Shown: positions 8,791-20,774, counted from the stretch's first letter. The stretch is DNA of 64,000 nt from CAWIJJ01 sp963836425 (GCA_963836425.1 CAWIJJ010000017.1:248001-312000); one strand, 5' to 3'. Numbers and translations: made by a program. Notes: generated from the letters alone by a model not told the origin.

Positions 8791-10944
8791 CTAGTCGGTC
8801 AACTCCCGCAGCACCGCGGTGCTGCGCGGAATCATCTCGTGAAACTGGCCCGCCGGAAAGACCGGCTTCGAGCCTTCGCCCGCGGGATCTCGCGAATCGA
8901 ACAGCAACTCCCATGCCGAACCCGGCCGCGGCATGTAAAACCGAATCGGCTCGTGGTGTGGATTGAAGAGCATCAGGAAGGTGTCGTCCCGAATCGGTTC
9001 GCCGACGCCGTTGAGATCGTCCAGCGTGTTGCCGTTCAGCAGAAGCCCGATGCAACGAACCCAGCCGGCATTCCATTCCTCGGGCGTCATCTCCTGGCCG
9101 TCCGGCCGGATCCACCTGACGTCCGCTTCGGTGTGGCCGTCCACTTCGCGATCCGGCGAGCCGGGATCGATGCGGCGGTCCTGAAAAAACTTGCGGCGGC
9201 GGAGATTGGGGTGCTGCCGGCGCAACTCCACCAGGCGGCTGGTGAACTGAAGCAGCGAAGTGCGGTCTTCGTCCAGGGTCCAGTCGTACCAGCTCACCGG
9301 ATTGTCCTGCGCATAGGCGTTATTGTTGCCGCCTTGGGTGCGGCCGATTTCGTCGCCGCCGCAGATCATCGGCACTCCCTGCGAAACCATGAGGGTCAGC
9401 ATCAGGTTGCGTTTCTGCCGCTCGCGGGTCTCGATGATTCCCGGATCGTCCGTGGGACCTTCCACACCGTAATTGTGGGAATGATTGTCATTGGTTCCGT
9501 CGCGATTCTCTTCGCCATTGGCTTCGTTATGCTTGTTGTCGTAACTCACCAGATCGTGGAGCGTAAATCCATCGTGCGCGGTCACGAAGTTGATGCTGGC
9601 GCTCGGGTGCCGGCCGTCGCGCTGGTAGAGATCGCTCGACCCGGTCAGCCGGTATCCGAGTTCCGCCAGTTGTCCGTCGTCTCCCTTCCAATAGCGGCGC
9701 ACCACGTCTCGATAGCGCCCGTTCCACTCCGCCCACAATGGCGGGAACTTGCCCACCTGGTAGCCGCCTTCACCCACATCCCAGGGTTCCGCGATCAGCT
9801 TCACCTGCGAAACTACCGGGTCCTGGTTGATGATGTCGAAAAACGCGGACAGGCGGTCCACCGCGTGAAGCTCGCGGGCCAGGGCGGCGGCAAGGTCGAA
9901 GCGGAAGCCGTCCACGTGCATCTCCTGAACCCAATAGCGGAGGCTGTCCATGATCAGCTTCAATACCTGGGGATGGCGCACGTTCAGCGTGTTGCCGGTG
10001 CCCGTATAATCCATGTAATATCGCGGATTATCTGCGACTAAGCGGTAGTAAGTGGAGTTATCGATGCCGCGAAAACTGAGGGTCGGACCCATCTGGTTGC
10101 CCTCGGCGGTATGGTTATAGACCACATCGAGAATTACTTCGATGCCCGCCCGGTGCAGGGTGCGGACCATCGCCTTGAATTCGCCGATCTGCTCGCCCGT
10201 GTTCCCGGCCGCGGAATAACGGGCGTCCGGCGAGAAAAAGTTGATGGAGTTGTAACCCCAGTAGTTATGCAAGCCCTGATCGAGCAGGTGCTTGTCATCG
10301 ACAAATTCATGCACCGGCATCAGCTCTACGGCTGTGATGCCCAGCTTTTTGAGGTATTCGATAGCCGCGGGATGGGCCAGGCCGGCATAAGTTCCGCGGA
10401 TCTCCTCGGGAATCTCGGGATGAGAAGCGGTGAAACCCTTGACGTGCAGTTCGTAGAGGACCGAATCGTGGAGCGGGGTCGAAGGAGGGCGGTCGTTATC
10501 CCAGTCGAAATGCGAGGTTGTGACAACGCATTTGGGGACACCCCAGGCATCCTCCTGATCGTCGCGCGAAAGGTCGCCATCCGGATCGCCGAGTTTGTAG
10601 CCGAACACGGGAGCATCCCAGTTGAGTGACCCGGCGATTGCGTGGGCGTAGGGGTCGATCAGCATCTTCGCCGGATTGAACCGGTCGCCCCGCCCCGGGT
10701 CATATGGACCGTCCACGCGGTAGCTGTAAAGCTGCCCGGGCTTGATTCCGGGCAGGTATCCATGCCAGGCGTACCCAGTGCATTCACGGAATGGAATCAC
10801 TTCGTACGTGGTTGACTGGACGTCTTCGAAAAGACAGAGTTCTACCAGGGTGGCTCGTTCCGAATACAGCGAAAAGTTTACACCGGTTCCGTCCCAGGTG
10901 GCGCCTTGCGGGTAGGGTTTCCCCGCCAGAATTGTTCGTGGCAT
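8791..10944 (-). CDS. glgX: Glycogen debranching protein GlgX (GH13)
   Basis: 717-residue isoamylase-type debranching enzyme that cuts alpha-1,6 linkages of glycogen or limit dextrins. Start chosen at ATG 10944 (MPRTILAGKPYPQGATW), where the conserved N-terminal domain begins and a purine-rich GGAACGGAAG precedes it; the frame stays open to 11016 without matching the family. CBM48-like domain at residues 1-110, then the GH13 barrel: DVVYNHTAEGN near 273, nucleophile D350 in DGFRFDLA, acid E386 in LIAEPWD, H457-D458 in TAHDGFTL. It is the first gene of the glgX-treZ-GDE operon. Confidence 0.94.
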   Translation of the reverse strand: MPRTILAGKPYPQGATWDGTGVNFSLYSERATLVELCLFEDVQSTTYEVIPFRECTGYAWHGYLPGIKPGQLYSYRVDGPYDPGRGDRFNPAKMLIDPYAHAIAGSLNWDAPVFGYKLGDPDGDLSRDDQEDAWGVPKCVVTTSHFDWDNDRPPSTPLHDSVLYELHVKGFTASHPEIPEEIRGTYAGLAHPAAIEYLKKLGITAVELMPVHEFVDDKHLLDQGLHNYWGYNSINFFSPDARYSAAGNTGEQIGEFKAMVRTLHRAGIEVILDVVYNHTAEGNQMGPTLSFRGIDNSTYYRLVADNPRYYMDYTGTGNTLNVRHPQVLKLIMDSLRYWVQEMHVDGFRFDLAAALARELHAVDRLSAFFDIINQDPVVSQVKLIAEPWDVGEGGYQVGKFPPLWAEWNGRYRDVVRRYWKGDDGQLAELGYRLTGSSDLYQRDGRHPSASINFVTAHDGFTLHDLVSYDNKHNEANGEENRDGTNDNHSHNYGVEGPTDDPGIIETRERQKRNLMLTLMVSQGVPMICGGDEIGRTQGGNNNAYAQDNPVSWYDWTLDEDRTSLLQFTSRLVELRRQHPNLRRRKFFQDRRIDPGSPDREVDGHTEADVRWIRPDGQEMTPEEWNAGWVRCIGLLLNGNTLDDLNGVGEPIRDDTFLMLFNPHHEPIRFYMPRPGSAWELLFDSRDPAGEGSKPVFPAGQFHEMIPRSTAVLRELTD

Positions 10945-11055
10945 CTGCTTCCGTTCCGGTAGTTTAGCAAGTCGTATTCCAAGAGACTGTACGTTGCCCC
11001 GTATGGCGCGAAACACTGGGTGATTACGTGCACCGCGCCACCTGCGGAGGTGCTT

Positions 11056-11295
11056 ATGAAGACCACACCCCAGGGCTTAAGACACGAGGAAGGAAGCCGC
11101 AGACGACTGGGATCCTCGAATCAGCCCGCGGCATTGGCGCCGGAGACGAAGCGCGCGCCGTTAGCCGAGCCGGAGCATGAAGACGAGGTGAGACGGAAGG
11201 CTTACGAGTGCTGGATGTCTCGCGGATGCCCGGAGGGATCGCCGGAAGAGGATTGGTACGAGGCGGAGCGCGAACTGCGCATGGGAGCCGCCTAG
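11056..11295 (+). CDS. DUF2934 domain protein
   Basis: Small 79-residue protein. The start at 11056 is set by a strong GGAGG at 11046-11050 with a 5-base spacer. The C-terminal half (EVRRKAYECWMSRGCPEGSPEEDW, ending YEAEREL) matches the DUF2934 pattern of a helix with R-A-Y-E, then G-x-x-x-x-D/E-W and A-E-x-E-L. The first 45 residues are polar and low-complexity. The function of DUF2934 is unknown; members are frequent in Acidobacteria and alphaproteobacteria. Convergent with glnA, with a shared hairpin between them. Confidence 0.8.
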   Translation: MKTTPQGLRHEEGSRRRLGSSNQPAALAPETKRAPLAEPEHEDEVRRKAYECWMSRGCPEGSPEEDWYEAERELRMGAA

Positions 11296-11300
11296 ATTTC

Positions 11301-11333
11301 GGGAAGCGGAACGTGCCTCAGGTCCCGCTTCCC
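11301..11333. terminator. Hairpin between convergent genes
   Basis: GGGAAGCGG (11301-11309) pairs with CCGCTTCCC (11325-11333), a 9-bp stem with a 15-base loop, located between the end of the DUF2934 gene and the end of glnA. It could end transcription in both directions. No T-run follows on either strand, so intrinsic termination is uncertain. Confidence 0.45.
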
Positions 11334-11342
11334 GTGCCCATC

Positions 11343-12770
11343 CTAGAACATGTTCCAGAGGTATTGATTGTAGACTTCGTGGTGGTACTGCACTTCCGGC
11401 GCCTTCACGAAGGTGCCGAGCAGCCTCGGGCAACGGTCCGCTGACGCCTCTTTAAGATCCGCGTACCGGCCCTTCACATCCTCGCCGAGCAGGCAGTCGG
11501 TCCATTCCGCGTTGCGGAAGTTCTCCATGGCAACGTAGATGTTGTCGGGCAGGTACCGCTCGGCGACCCGCAGGTTTTCCATGTCGTGGATCTGGCCCTC
11601 GAGGCCCGTCTTGAAAACCGAAAGCATCACCATGTAGGGGTTCGCGTCCGGGGCGACGGAACGCACTTCCACGCGTGAACTGCGCTCGTTGCCGATCGGA
11701 ATTCGCACCATCGAGCCGCGATCGACCGCCGAGGCCTTAAGCTGGTTCGGGGCTTCGAAGTGCGGATCGAGCCGGCGATACGCATTCACGCTGGCGTTGA
11801 GCAGGAGGCAGATGTCGTTGCCGTGGGTCAGGATGCGGTCCACGAAGTCCCAGGCGAACTGGCTCATCTTCTCCTCGCCGTTCGGATCCCAGAAAATGTT
11901 CTTGCCGTTCTTGTTGACCGAGACGTTGGTGTGCATGCCGTTGCCGTTGACGCCCACCACGGGTTTAGGCAGGAAGCACGCCGTGAGCCCCATCTTGGTG
12001 GCTACCTGGCGGCAGACCAGCTTATAGAGCTGAATGTGGTCCGCGGCGGAAATAACATCCGCGTAGCCATAGTTGATTTCGAATTGCGACGGCGCGACTT
12101 CGGGGTGGTCCTTTTCGTTCTGGAATCCCATGGCGCGCTGCACTTCCGCCGTCGTGTCGATGAACTGCCGCAGTGGATCGCCCGGCAGCGAATGATAGTA
12201 GCCGCCGGTGTTCACATACTCGAACTTGTTGGTCTCGTGATAACGCCGTTCCGCGTCGGAGCCCTGGAACAGGAAGCCCTCGATTTCGTTGGCGGCGTTC
12301 AGGGTAAACCCGTGCTGATCGAACTGCCTCTGCGCAAAGCCCTTGAGAACGCCTCGGATATCGGCCGTGTAGGGAGTGCCATCCTTGTCGATCACTTCTC
12401 CGAACACCAGCACCTTGCCGGAGCCGAAGACGTCTGCCGGCGCCCAATAGAACGAGCCCCAATCCATGCCAAGGCGAAGATCGCTTTCCCGCTGCGCCGT
12501 GAACCCGCGAATGGATGAGCCGTCGAAAGTGAGATTGTCCCAGCTCTTGACGAGAAACTTCTTGTCGTAATCGAGCATGTGCAGCCGGCCCTCAAGGTCG
12601 CTGAACAGCACCGTGACGGCTTTGATGCGCTTTTCGTCGGTCAAATACTTGAGGCGGTCTTCCTGGATCTTTCCGACGGGGACCCGGTTCTTGCGCTGCT
12701 CTTTGGCGGCAAGATTCAAGTCTTCCAGTTCCGAATACGAAAGGCGTAGAAAATCATGTAGGTCGTTCAA
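11343..12770 (-). CDS. glnA: Glutamine synthetase, type I-like
   Basis: 475-residue glutamine synthetase, joining ammonia to glutamate with ATP in the cytoplasm. Seen: beta-grasp motif FDGSSIRGF, the metal/glutamate-binding region HPEVAPSQFEI, NGNGMHTNVS (ammonia/ATP region), ASVNAYRRL and EVRSVAPDANPY. The C-terminus carries YLPDNIYVAMENF in place of the NLYDLP adenylylation loop, so GlnE-type control looks unlikely for this isoform. The C-terminal half ends in YHHEVYNQYLWNMF as in acidobacterial and archaeal-like members. An AGGAGAG precedes the ATG. It is a single gene transcribed away from the ATP synthase genes' 3' end. Confidence 0.95.
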   Translation of the reverse strand: MNDLHDFLRLSYSELEDLNLAAKEQRKNRVPVGKIQEDRLKYLTDEKRIKAVTVLFSDLEGRLHMLDYDKKFLVKSWDNLTFDGSSIRGFTAQRESDLRLGMDWGSFYWAPADVFGSGKVLVFGEVIDKDGTPYTADIRGVLKGFAQRQFDQHGFTLNAANEIEGFLFQGSDAERRYHETNKFEYVNTGGYYHSLPGDPLRQFIDTTAEVQRAMGFQNEKDHPEVAPSQFEINYGYADVISAADHIQLYKLVCRQVATKMGLTACFLPKPVVGVNGNGMHTNVSVNKNGKNIFWDPNGEEKMSQFAWDFVDRILTHGNDICLLLNASVNAYRRLDPHFEAPNQLKASAVDRGSMVRIPIGNERSSRVEVRSVAPDANPYMVMLSVFKTGLEGQIHDMENLRVAERYLPDNIYVAMENFRNAEWTDCLLGEDVKGRYADLKEASADRCPRLLGTFVKAPEVQYHHEVYNQYLWNMF

Positions 12771-12935
12771 CGTTCTCTCCTATGATGTTGCGGGCGCTGA
12801 AGCTGGGGCGTGGATTCCGCGGCTCTGCATCTTCAATTTTGCCGGGATGACCGAGCCTGAGGCAATGGGTTCAGCTCCTATTTTCAATAGATTGTCTTTA
12901 TAGGACGGGTTTGAGAAATTGATCGGGCCGGGGCT

Positions 12936-13340
12936 TTACTTCTGCTGTGCCGCGTCAACCCGGGCCTGCGCCCAGCCCATGGCGTCGAGCGCTACCGCGG
13001 GATCCACGCCGAGGGCCGGATTGATCACCTGCTCCTGGGCGCGGCTCAGGTCCCGCCGCGCGCGTTCCACATCGACCTCCTCGGCGCGCTCCGCCAGGTT
13101 CGCGAGGACCCGCACGTTGCCGGGAAGCACTTCCGCCAGCCCGCCCTGAATGGAAAGGCTGCGCCGCCGGCCGCCAACTATGTAGCTCAGCGTTCCGGTC
13201 CCCAACTGGCTCAGCAGGGCCGCGTGTCCGGGGAGAATTCCCATGTAGCCGTTCGCCCCCGGAAGCTGGACTTCGGTCACCTCCTCGTGGACGAGCAGGC
13301 GCTCGGGCGTGGCCACTTCGAGCAGAAGTACCTCGGGCAT
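12936..13340 (-). CDS. atpC: ATP synthase F1 epsilon subunit
   Basis: 134 residues, the usual length. The N-terminal beta-sandwich is recognisable (LEVATPERLLVHEEVTEVQLPG, then GYMGILPGHAALLSQLGTG) and a short two-helix C-terminus follows (VDVERARRDLSRAQ). It is the rotor subunit that with gamma couples proton flow to catalysis and can inhibit ATP hydrolysis. Last gene of the operon, 5 bp after atpD. Confidence 0.95.
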   Translation of the reverse strand: MPEVLLLEVATPERLLVHEEVTEVQLPGANGYMGILPGHAALLSQLGTGTLSYIVGGRRRSLSIQGGLAEVLPGNVRVLANLAERAEEVDVERARRDLSRAQEQVINPALGVDPAVALDAMGWAQARVDAAQQK

Positions 13341-13345
13341 TGACG

Positions 13346-14797
<1,452 letters not shown>

Positions 14798-14803
14798 ATG
14801 AAT

Positions 14804-15653
<850 letters not shown>

Positions 15654-15661
<8 letters not shown>

Positions 15662-17192
15662 GTGCCTTTCCCGCCGGCTCTTCGGCCAGGAAGCGCGCCT
15701 TGAATTCCTCGATCAACTGGGTGACCTTGCCTCGCAGATCGTCGTCCAGGTTCTTCTTGGCCGCAATCCCTTCGAGCACAGGCCGGTGCGCGTTTTCCGC
15801 GAAGCGGTACAGTTCCTCTTCGAATTTGCGGCACTGTTCCACCGGCAGGTCGTCGAGATATCCCTTGGTGCCTGCGAAAATGATGAGGATCTGTTTCTCG
15901 AGCGGCAGGGGCTGGTACTGTCCCTGTTTGAGAATCTCGACCAGGTGTTTGCCGCGGTTGAGCTGGTCGAGCGAAGCCTTATCAAGGTCCGAGCCGAACT
16001 GCGCGAATGCCGCCAAAGCCCGATATTGCGCCAGATCCAGCCGCAGGCTGCCGGCAATCGACTTCATGGCCTTGGTTTGAGCGTTGCCGCCCACACGGCT
16101 GACGGAAATGCCGACGTTGATGGCCGGCCGCACGTTCGAGTTGAACAGGTCGCTTTCAAGGAAGATCTGCCCGTCGGTGATGGAGATGACGTTGGTCGGG
16201 ATGTACGCCGAAACGTCGCCCGCCTGTGTCTCGATAAATGGCAGAGCGGTCAGCGACCCGCCGCCGTTCGCGTTATTCAGTTTGGCGGCCCGTTCGAGCA
16301 GGCGGCTGTGCAGATAGAAGACGTCCCCTGGAAATGCTTCCCGTCCGGGGGGCCGCCGCAGGAGGAGCGAAATCTCGCGGTACGCGGCGGCATGCTTGGA
16401 AAGATCGTCGTAGACGCACAAGGCATGCTTGCCGCGGTCGCGGAAATATTCGCCCATGGCGCACCCCGCGAACGGCGCCAGGTACTGCATGGGCGCCGGA
16501 TCCGACGCCGACGCGGAGACCACGATGCTGTATTCCATGGCGCCGTAATCTTCGAGCGTCTTCACCACCTGGGCAACCGTCGAACGCTTCTGGCCGATCG
16601 CGACATACACGCAAATCATGTCGCCGCCCTTCTGGTTGATGATCGTATCCAGGGCGAGAGCGGTCTTGCCGGTCTGGCGGTCTCCGATGATCAGCTCGCG
16701 CTGGCCGCGACCGATCGGGATCATGGCGTCGATGGCCTTGACACCCGTCTGCATGGGCTCCTTCACGGGCTGTCGTGCGACTACGCCGGGCGCCAGGCGT
16801 TCCACGGGGTTGAACTCCGTGGTCTGAATCGGTCCCTTGCCGTCGATCGGCTGTCCGAGTGCGTTCACCACGCGGCCGATCAGCGCTTCGCCCACCGGCA
16901 CCGACATGATGCGTCCGGTGCGCCGCACTTCGTCGCCTTCCTTGATTTCCGTGTACTCGCCCAGCAGCACCGAACCGACCTGGTCTTCTTCAAGGTTCAT
17001 GGCGATGCCGGCCACATTATGCGGGAACTCGATCAGTTCGCCCGCCATTACCTTTTCAAGACCGTGGATGCGGGCGATTCCGTCGCCCACCGAGATCACC
17101 GAGCCGGTCTCAGTGACATCGATCGCCCGTTCGTAGTTTTCGATCTCCTGGCGAAGGATGCTGGTAATTTCGTCCGCTCGTATTTGAGCCAT
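15654..17192 (-). CDS. atpA: ATP synthase F1 alpha subunit
   Basis: 512-residue non-catalytic nucleotide-binding subunit. Walker A is GDRQTGKTA, with ISVGDGIARIHGL in the N-terminal barrel, GRVVNALGQPIDGKGP, LRRPPGREAFPGDVFYLHSRL and the VGGNAQTKAMK signature. One departure from the common pattern is seen: SASASDPAPMQYLAPFAGCA reads like other alpha subunits and is complete. 18 bp separate it from atpH. Confidence 0.98.
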
Positions 17193-17210
17193 AATTCCTT
17201 CCGTTACTGA

Positions 17211-17765
17211 TTAGCCTTCGGCGCTGAGGCGGCGCTGCAGGTTTTGAAGCTCCCCGCGCACCGAGCCGTCGTAGACCGTGGATCCGATTCTCGCCATCAG
17301 TCCTCCGATCAGCCCTTCGTCCACCGCGTACCGGGCGCGAATGCGCTTGCCGGAAATGCTTTCGAGTCTTGCCACCACGGCGGTCTGTTCCTGTCCGCCG
17401 AGTTCGCGCGCTGAGGTGATCTCCGCGCGGGCAAATCCGAGCCGCTCGTCCACCGTTAACTCGAACGCGTGAATGATTTCCGGCAACAATACGATCCGCC
17501 GGTGATCCACCAGAACAAACAGAAAATTGCGCGAGATGCGCGAAAACCCGAGTTTCTGGGCGATCCGCTCCAGAACAGCCTTCTTACGGCTGCCGGCGAC
17601 CGCGGGTGTAACCAGGGCATTGCGCAGTTCGGCGGAGGACTCCAGCACCGCTTCGAACGAACGGAGCTCCGCCACCGCATCCTGCGGGCGCAGGCTGGAG
17701 GCGCCGGCGGTCACGACGTCGGCCAGCGCGTTGGCGTACCGTGTGGCAACTGCAGAGAGTGTCAT
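17211..17765 (-). CDS. atpH: ATP synthase F1 delta subunit
   Basis: 184 residues, typical length for the OSCP/delta subunit that joins F1 to the peripheral stalk. N-terminus AVATRYANALADV and C-terminus IRARYAVDEGLIGGLMARIGSTVYDGSVRGEL match the family (the latter longer stretch read as DEGLIGG.ARIG..VYDGS). It overlaps the preceding b-subunit gene by 4 bp (ATGA). Confidence 0.95.
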   Translation of the reverse strand: MTLSAVATRYANALADVVTAGASSLRPQDAVAELRSFEAVLESSAELRNALVTPAVAGSRKKAVLERIAQKLGFSRISRNFLFVLVDHRRIVLLPEIIHAFELTVDERLGFARAEITSARELGGQEQTAVVARLESISGKRIRARYAVDEGLIGGLMARIGSTVYDGSVRGELQNLQRRLSAEG

Positions 17766-18358
17766 TTCAGGTTTTGCACGAAGTGTTCCACCAGCGCATG
17801 TTGCGAATCCGGAGTCATTCGGGCCCGGATTTTGCGCTCCGCAAGGTCGATCGCCAGTTCCGCCGAGTGGCGCTTCAGCTCCATTCGGGCGGCGTTTGCA
17901 GCGGACTCAATCTCCTGCTCGGAATGCGCCTGGATTTTGGCGATTTCCGCTGCTGTATGCCGGGCAAGGCGCTGCCGTTCGGCCTCCGCTTCGGTCTGCG
18001 ACGAGGCCCGGAGAGCCGCGATTTCGGCGCCGAGGTCCGCCAGTTTCCGGTCAACCTCCGCGGCGCGCGCCTCGGCGTCCTTGCGTGCTGCCTCGGCCTC
18101 CACCATGTCGCTGCGTATCTGCCGGGAACGGCCGGCAAAGAACGGCCCGGCGTTCTTGCCGATCAAATATCCAAGGGCACCCGCCAGCACGATGAAGTTC
18201 GCCCACTTCCACAACTCCATCCCGCCGCCAGGCTCGCCGCCTTCGCCTTCTGCTGGGGTCTCGCCGTGACCCGATGGTTCCCCGCCGTGTTCCTGCGCGA
18301 CGGCTGGGAAGCAAACGGCTAAGCCTAGCGACAGGGCCAGGCAGGCCAAAAATTTCAT
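17762..18358 (-). CDS. atpF: ATP synthase F0 b subunit with signal-peptide-like N-terminus
   Basis: 198-residue peripheral-stalk subunit. Residues 1-21 look like a cleavable signal (FLACLALSLGLAVCFPAVAQ) and residues 22-46 are a Gly/Glu/His-rich linker. A membrane helix follows (WANFIVLAGALGYLIG, about 50-66), then a long Glu/Ala/Arg coiled coil (MVEAEAARKDAEARAAEVDRK). An extra signal-like N-terminus on a b subunit has been noted in some delta-proteobacteria and acidobacteria. Overlaps both neighbours by 4 bp. Together with the next gene it forms a b/b' heterodimeric stalk, by inference. Confidence 0.88.
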   Translation of the reverse strand: MKFLACLALSLGLAVCFPAVAQEHGGEPSGHGETPAEGEGGEPGGGMELWKWANFIVLAGALGYLIGKNAGPFFAGRSRQIRSDMVEAEAARKDAEARAAEVDRKLADLGAEIAALRASSQTEAEAERQRLARHTAAEIAKIQAHSEQEIESAANAARMELKRHSAELAIDLAERKIRARMTPDSQHALVEHFVQNLK

Positions 18359-18804
18359 GCGGCGCTCCGGCGGAGGATCGCCTCCGTAATCTGATTTGCC
18401 AGCGAATCGTTCTGCGATGCCAGAGACGCCTTGGCTGCCTCCACATCCCCAGCGATCAACTGCCGCGCATTGTTCACCGCGATTTCCGCGCGTTTTCGGG
18501 CTTCCAGCAACTGGGCGGATTCCGCTTCCTGCAATTCTTTATGAACCTTCTCCTGCTCCTGGTACACCTCCGAGCGCGCTGCACGGATAGCGGCTTCGTA
18601 CTCCGCGGTTTTCTCGTTCGCCCGGCGCAAGGTCTCTTCGGCGATTTTACGCGCTCCTTCAGTGGCTTCGTAGCGGCGCTGGAGCACTTTTTCGAGGGGT
18701 CTGAAGAAAATAGCCTTCAAATAAAAATTGAGAAAGACAACCAACAGAAACGTGGGGACGGCCTTGAGCAGGAGTTCACCCAGTTGTCGCAGTATTGCAT
18801 CCAT
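18355..18804 (-). CDS. atpF: ATP synthase F0 b-type subunit (b/b')
   Basis: 149-residue second b-type stalk subunit and first gene of the operon. One N-terminal membrane helix (VPTFLLVVFLNFYLKAIF, about 15-32) is followed by FRPLEKVLQRRYEATEG and a continuous helical, highly charged region to the end. It is shorter than the next b subunit and lacks the signal-like extension. Which of the two is b and which b' cannot be decided by eye. No a (atpB) or c (atpE) gene lies upstream; the next gene is a divergent efflux pump. Confidence 0.88.
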   Translation of the reverse strand: MDAILRQLGELLLKAVPTFLLVVFLNFYLKAIFFRPLEKVLQRRYEATEGARKIAEETLRRANEKTAEYEAAIRAARSEVYQEQEKVHKELQEAESAQLLEARKRAEIAVNNARQLIAGDVEAAKASLASQNDSLANQITEAILRRSAA

Positions 18805-18997
18805 GAGAGTTCAGGGAGAGACCAGTGGAAGCCTATTAAGGAGAATAGATTAACATTCTACAAAAAGACCAGTCAACCGCACCTCGGGGTGGTGTTCCGG
18901 CGCAATCGCAGTATCTTCCGGAGGTTCCCGGCAGGAGTGTATTGACTCTATCGCGCTGCTCACATCCGGTGCGCCTCATCGGGCATCATTAAACTGG

Positions 18998-20566
18998 ATG
19001 TCTACCACCGCGCCGGCGCAGCCCAACCCATCCGTGAATCCCTGGATCGTCGCTATGGCAGTGATGTTCGGGACTTTCATGGAAGTCCTGGATACTACGG
19101 TAGTTAACGTGTCCTTGCCGCACATCGCGGGCAGTCTCTCGGCGAGCGTGAACGAGGCATCGTGGGCGCTCACGTCCTACCTGGTAGCCAATGCCGTAAT
19201 CCTTCCGATGACCGGCTGGATCGCCAACTTCTTCGGGCGGAAAAGGACACTGATGGCGGCGGTCATGGGATTCACCACGGCCTCGTTTCTCTGCGGGATG
19301 GCGCCGAGCCTCGAACTCCTGATTTTCTTTCGCATCGTTCAGGGAGCAACCGGGGGTGCGTTGCAGCCTCTTTCCCAAGCCGTCATGCTGGAGGCTTTTC
19401 CCCCGCAAGACCGCGGTAAGGCGATGGCATTCTGGGGCCTCGGAATTGTGGTTGCTCCGATGCTCGGACCGGTGCTCGGCGGCTGGCTGACAGACAACTA
19501 CAGTTGGCGGTGGATCTTTTACATCAACCTGCCCGTTGGCCTTGCTTCCCTCGTTATGACGCGGCTCTTCATCTTCGATCCGCCCTACATCCGGCGCCGG
19601 AGCACCGGCATCGATTACTGGGGAATCGGCATGCTGGCAGTGGGAGTGGGCGCGCTCCAGGTGGTTCTCGACAAAGGTCAGGAGGAGGACTGGTTCGCAT
19701 CCAACTGGATGCTCGGGCTTGCCATTCTCGCCGGTTGCGCAATTGCACTCTTCATCATTCACGAGCTCCGAACGAAAAACCCGGTGGTGCACCTGCGGGT
19801 CTTCCTGAACCGCACCTACAGCGCCGGAGTCTTCCTGATGACGGTGCTCGGATTCGTGCTGTACGGCAGCATGTTGTTGCTGCCCGTGATGCTCCAGACC
19901 CTGCTCGGGTATCCCGCGCTCCAGGCCGGCATCGCCATGGCGCCGCGGGGACTGGGCTCATTTTTGACGATGCCTCTCGTGGGCACCATAATGGGCAGGT
20001 TCGACCCCCGGAAGGTCTTGGGGGTGGGCCTGGTCGGCGCTGCCTGGACACTTTATTCTCTTTCAAATCTGAATCTCAACGCCGGATATTGGGATATTTT
20101 CTGGCCCCAATTCTTTCAGGGCGCTTCTCTGGCGATGCTGTTCGTCCCCCTGACCACCGCCACCATGGATCCGATCCGCAAAGAGGAGATGGGCAACGCC
20201 ACCAGCATGTTCAACCTGATGCGGAACCTCGGCGGCAGCATCGGGATCGCCAGCTCCACCACGTACCTGTTCCGCCAGCAGCAGATCCAGACACAGTTGC
20301 TGGGCGCCCACGTGACTCCCTACAATCCGCAGGCCCAGGCCATGCTGCACGGAATGAAAGGCGCCATGATGGCCCAGGGCGCGGATGCGGTCACGGCCAC
20401 CAATCAGGCTTACGGCGCGGCTTGGGGCATGGTCCAGCGCCAGGCCAGCATGATCGCCTTCGTGAACACCTTCCGCGCTATGGCTGTGGTGTTTATCCTT
20501 GTGATTCCGTTCCTGCTTTTGATGAAACGGCCGCACCACCAGGGCGGTCCGCCGGCGCTCCACTAG
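18998..20566 (+). CDS. DHA2-family MFS multidrug efflux transporter (EmrB/QacA type)
   Basis: 522-residue inner-membrane drug/proton antiporter with about 14 hydrophobic segments. Seen: the N-terminal FMEVLDTTVVNVSLPHIAG (conserved D in TM1), motif A variant GWIANFFGRKR, motif C GPVLGGWL followed by WRWIFYINLPVG, all diagnostic for the 14-TMS DHA2 group. The C-terminal end has VIPFLLLMKRP. No EmrA/HlyD adaptor or TolC gene is adjacent. The start ATG at 18998 has only a weak upstream purine motif. It is divergent from the ATP synthase operon over a 193-bp gap in which no clear promoter was singled out. Confidence 0.9.
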   Translation: MSTTAPAQPNPSVNPWIVAMAVMFGTFMEVLDTTVVNVSLPHIAGSLSASVNEASWALTSYLVANAVILPMTGWIANFFGRKRTLMAAVMGFTTASFLCGMAPSLELLIFFRIVQGATGGALQPLSQAVMLEAFPPQDRGKAMAFWGLGIVVAPMLGPVLGGWLTDNYSWRWIFYINLPVGLASLVMTRLFIFDPPYIRRRSTGIDYWGIGMLAVGVGALQVVLDKGQEEDWFASNWMLGLAILAGCAIALFIIHELRTKNPVVHLRVFLNRTYSAGVFLMTVLGFVLYGSMLLLPVMLQTLLGYPALQAGIAMAPRGLGSFLTMPLVGTIMGRFDPRKVLGVGLVGAAWTLYSLSNLNLNAGYWDIFWPQFFQGASLAMLFVPLTTATMDPIRKEEMGNATSMFNLMRNLGGSIGIASSTTYLFRQQQIQTQLLGAHVTPYNPQAQAMLHGMKGAMMAQGADAVTATNQAYGAAWGMVQRQASMIAFVNTFRAMAVVFILVIPFLLLMKRPHHQGGPPALH

Positions 20567-20661
20567 CGCCTACGGAAATTCGGATCACGCAATAGATAAA
20601 ATTCAGAAAAACGGATCTGCATCAGGACCGGAGAATTTTACCGTTACAGACCCGATTTCTC

Positions 20662-20692
20662 TTGACGTTTCCTTCGAATTGCATTCGAATAC
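20662..20692 (+). promoter_or_regulatory. Promoter-like element overlapping a 7-3-7 palindrome
   Basis: A TTGACG box (20662-20667) precedes a perfect inverted repeat TTCGAAT-TGC-ATTCGAA (20673-20689). A -10-like TCGAAT or GAATAC sits at a 17-19 base spacing. The palindrome occupies the spacer and would suit a dimeric regulator controlling the TonB receptor gene that begins 83 bases after it. This comes from pattern only. Confidence 0.4.
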
Positions 20693-20774
20693 TAACATCA
20701 GGGTGAATCCGGACCGGCGCAAAGCCATTGGTTCGTTCTAACGTGCGGTCGCCGGCCGGTTAAGGAGAGAAGAC

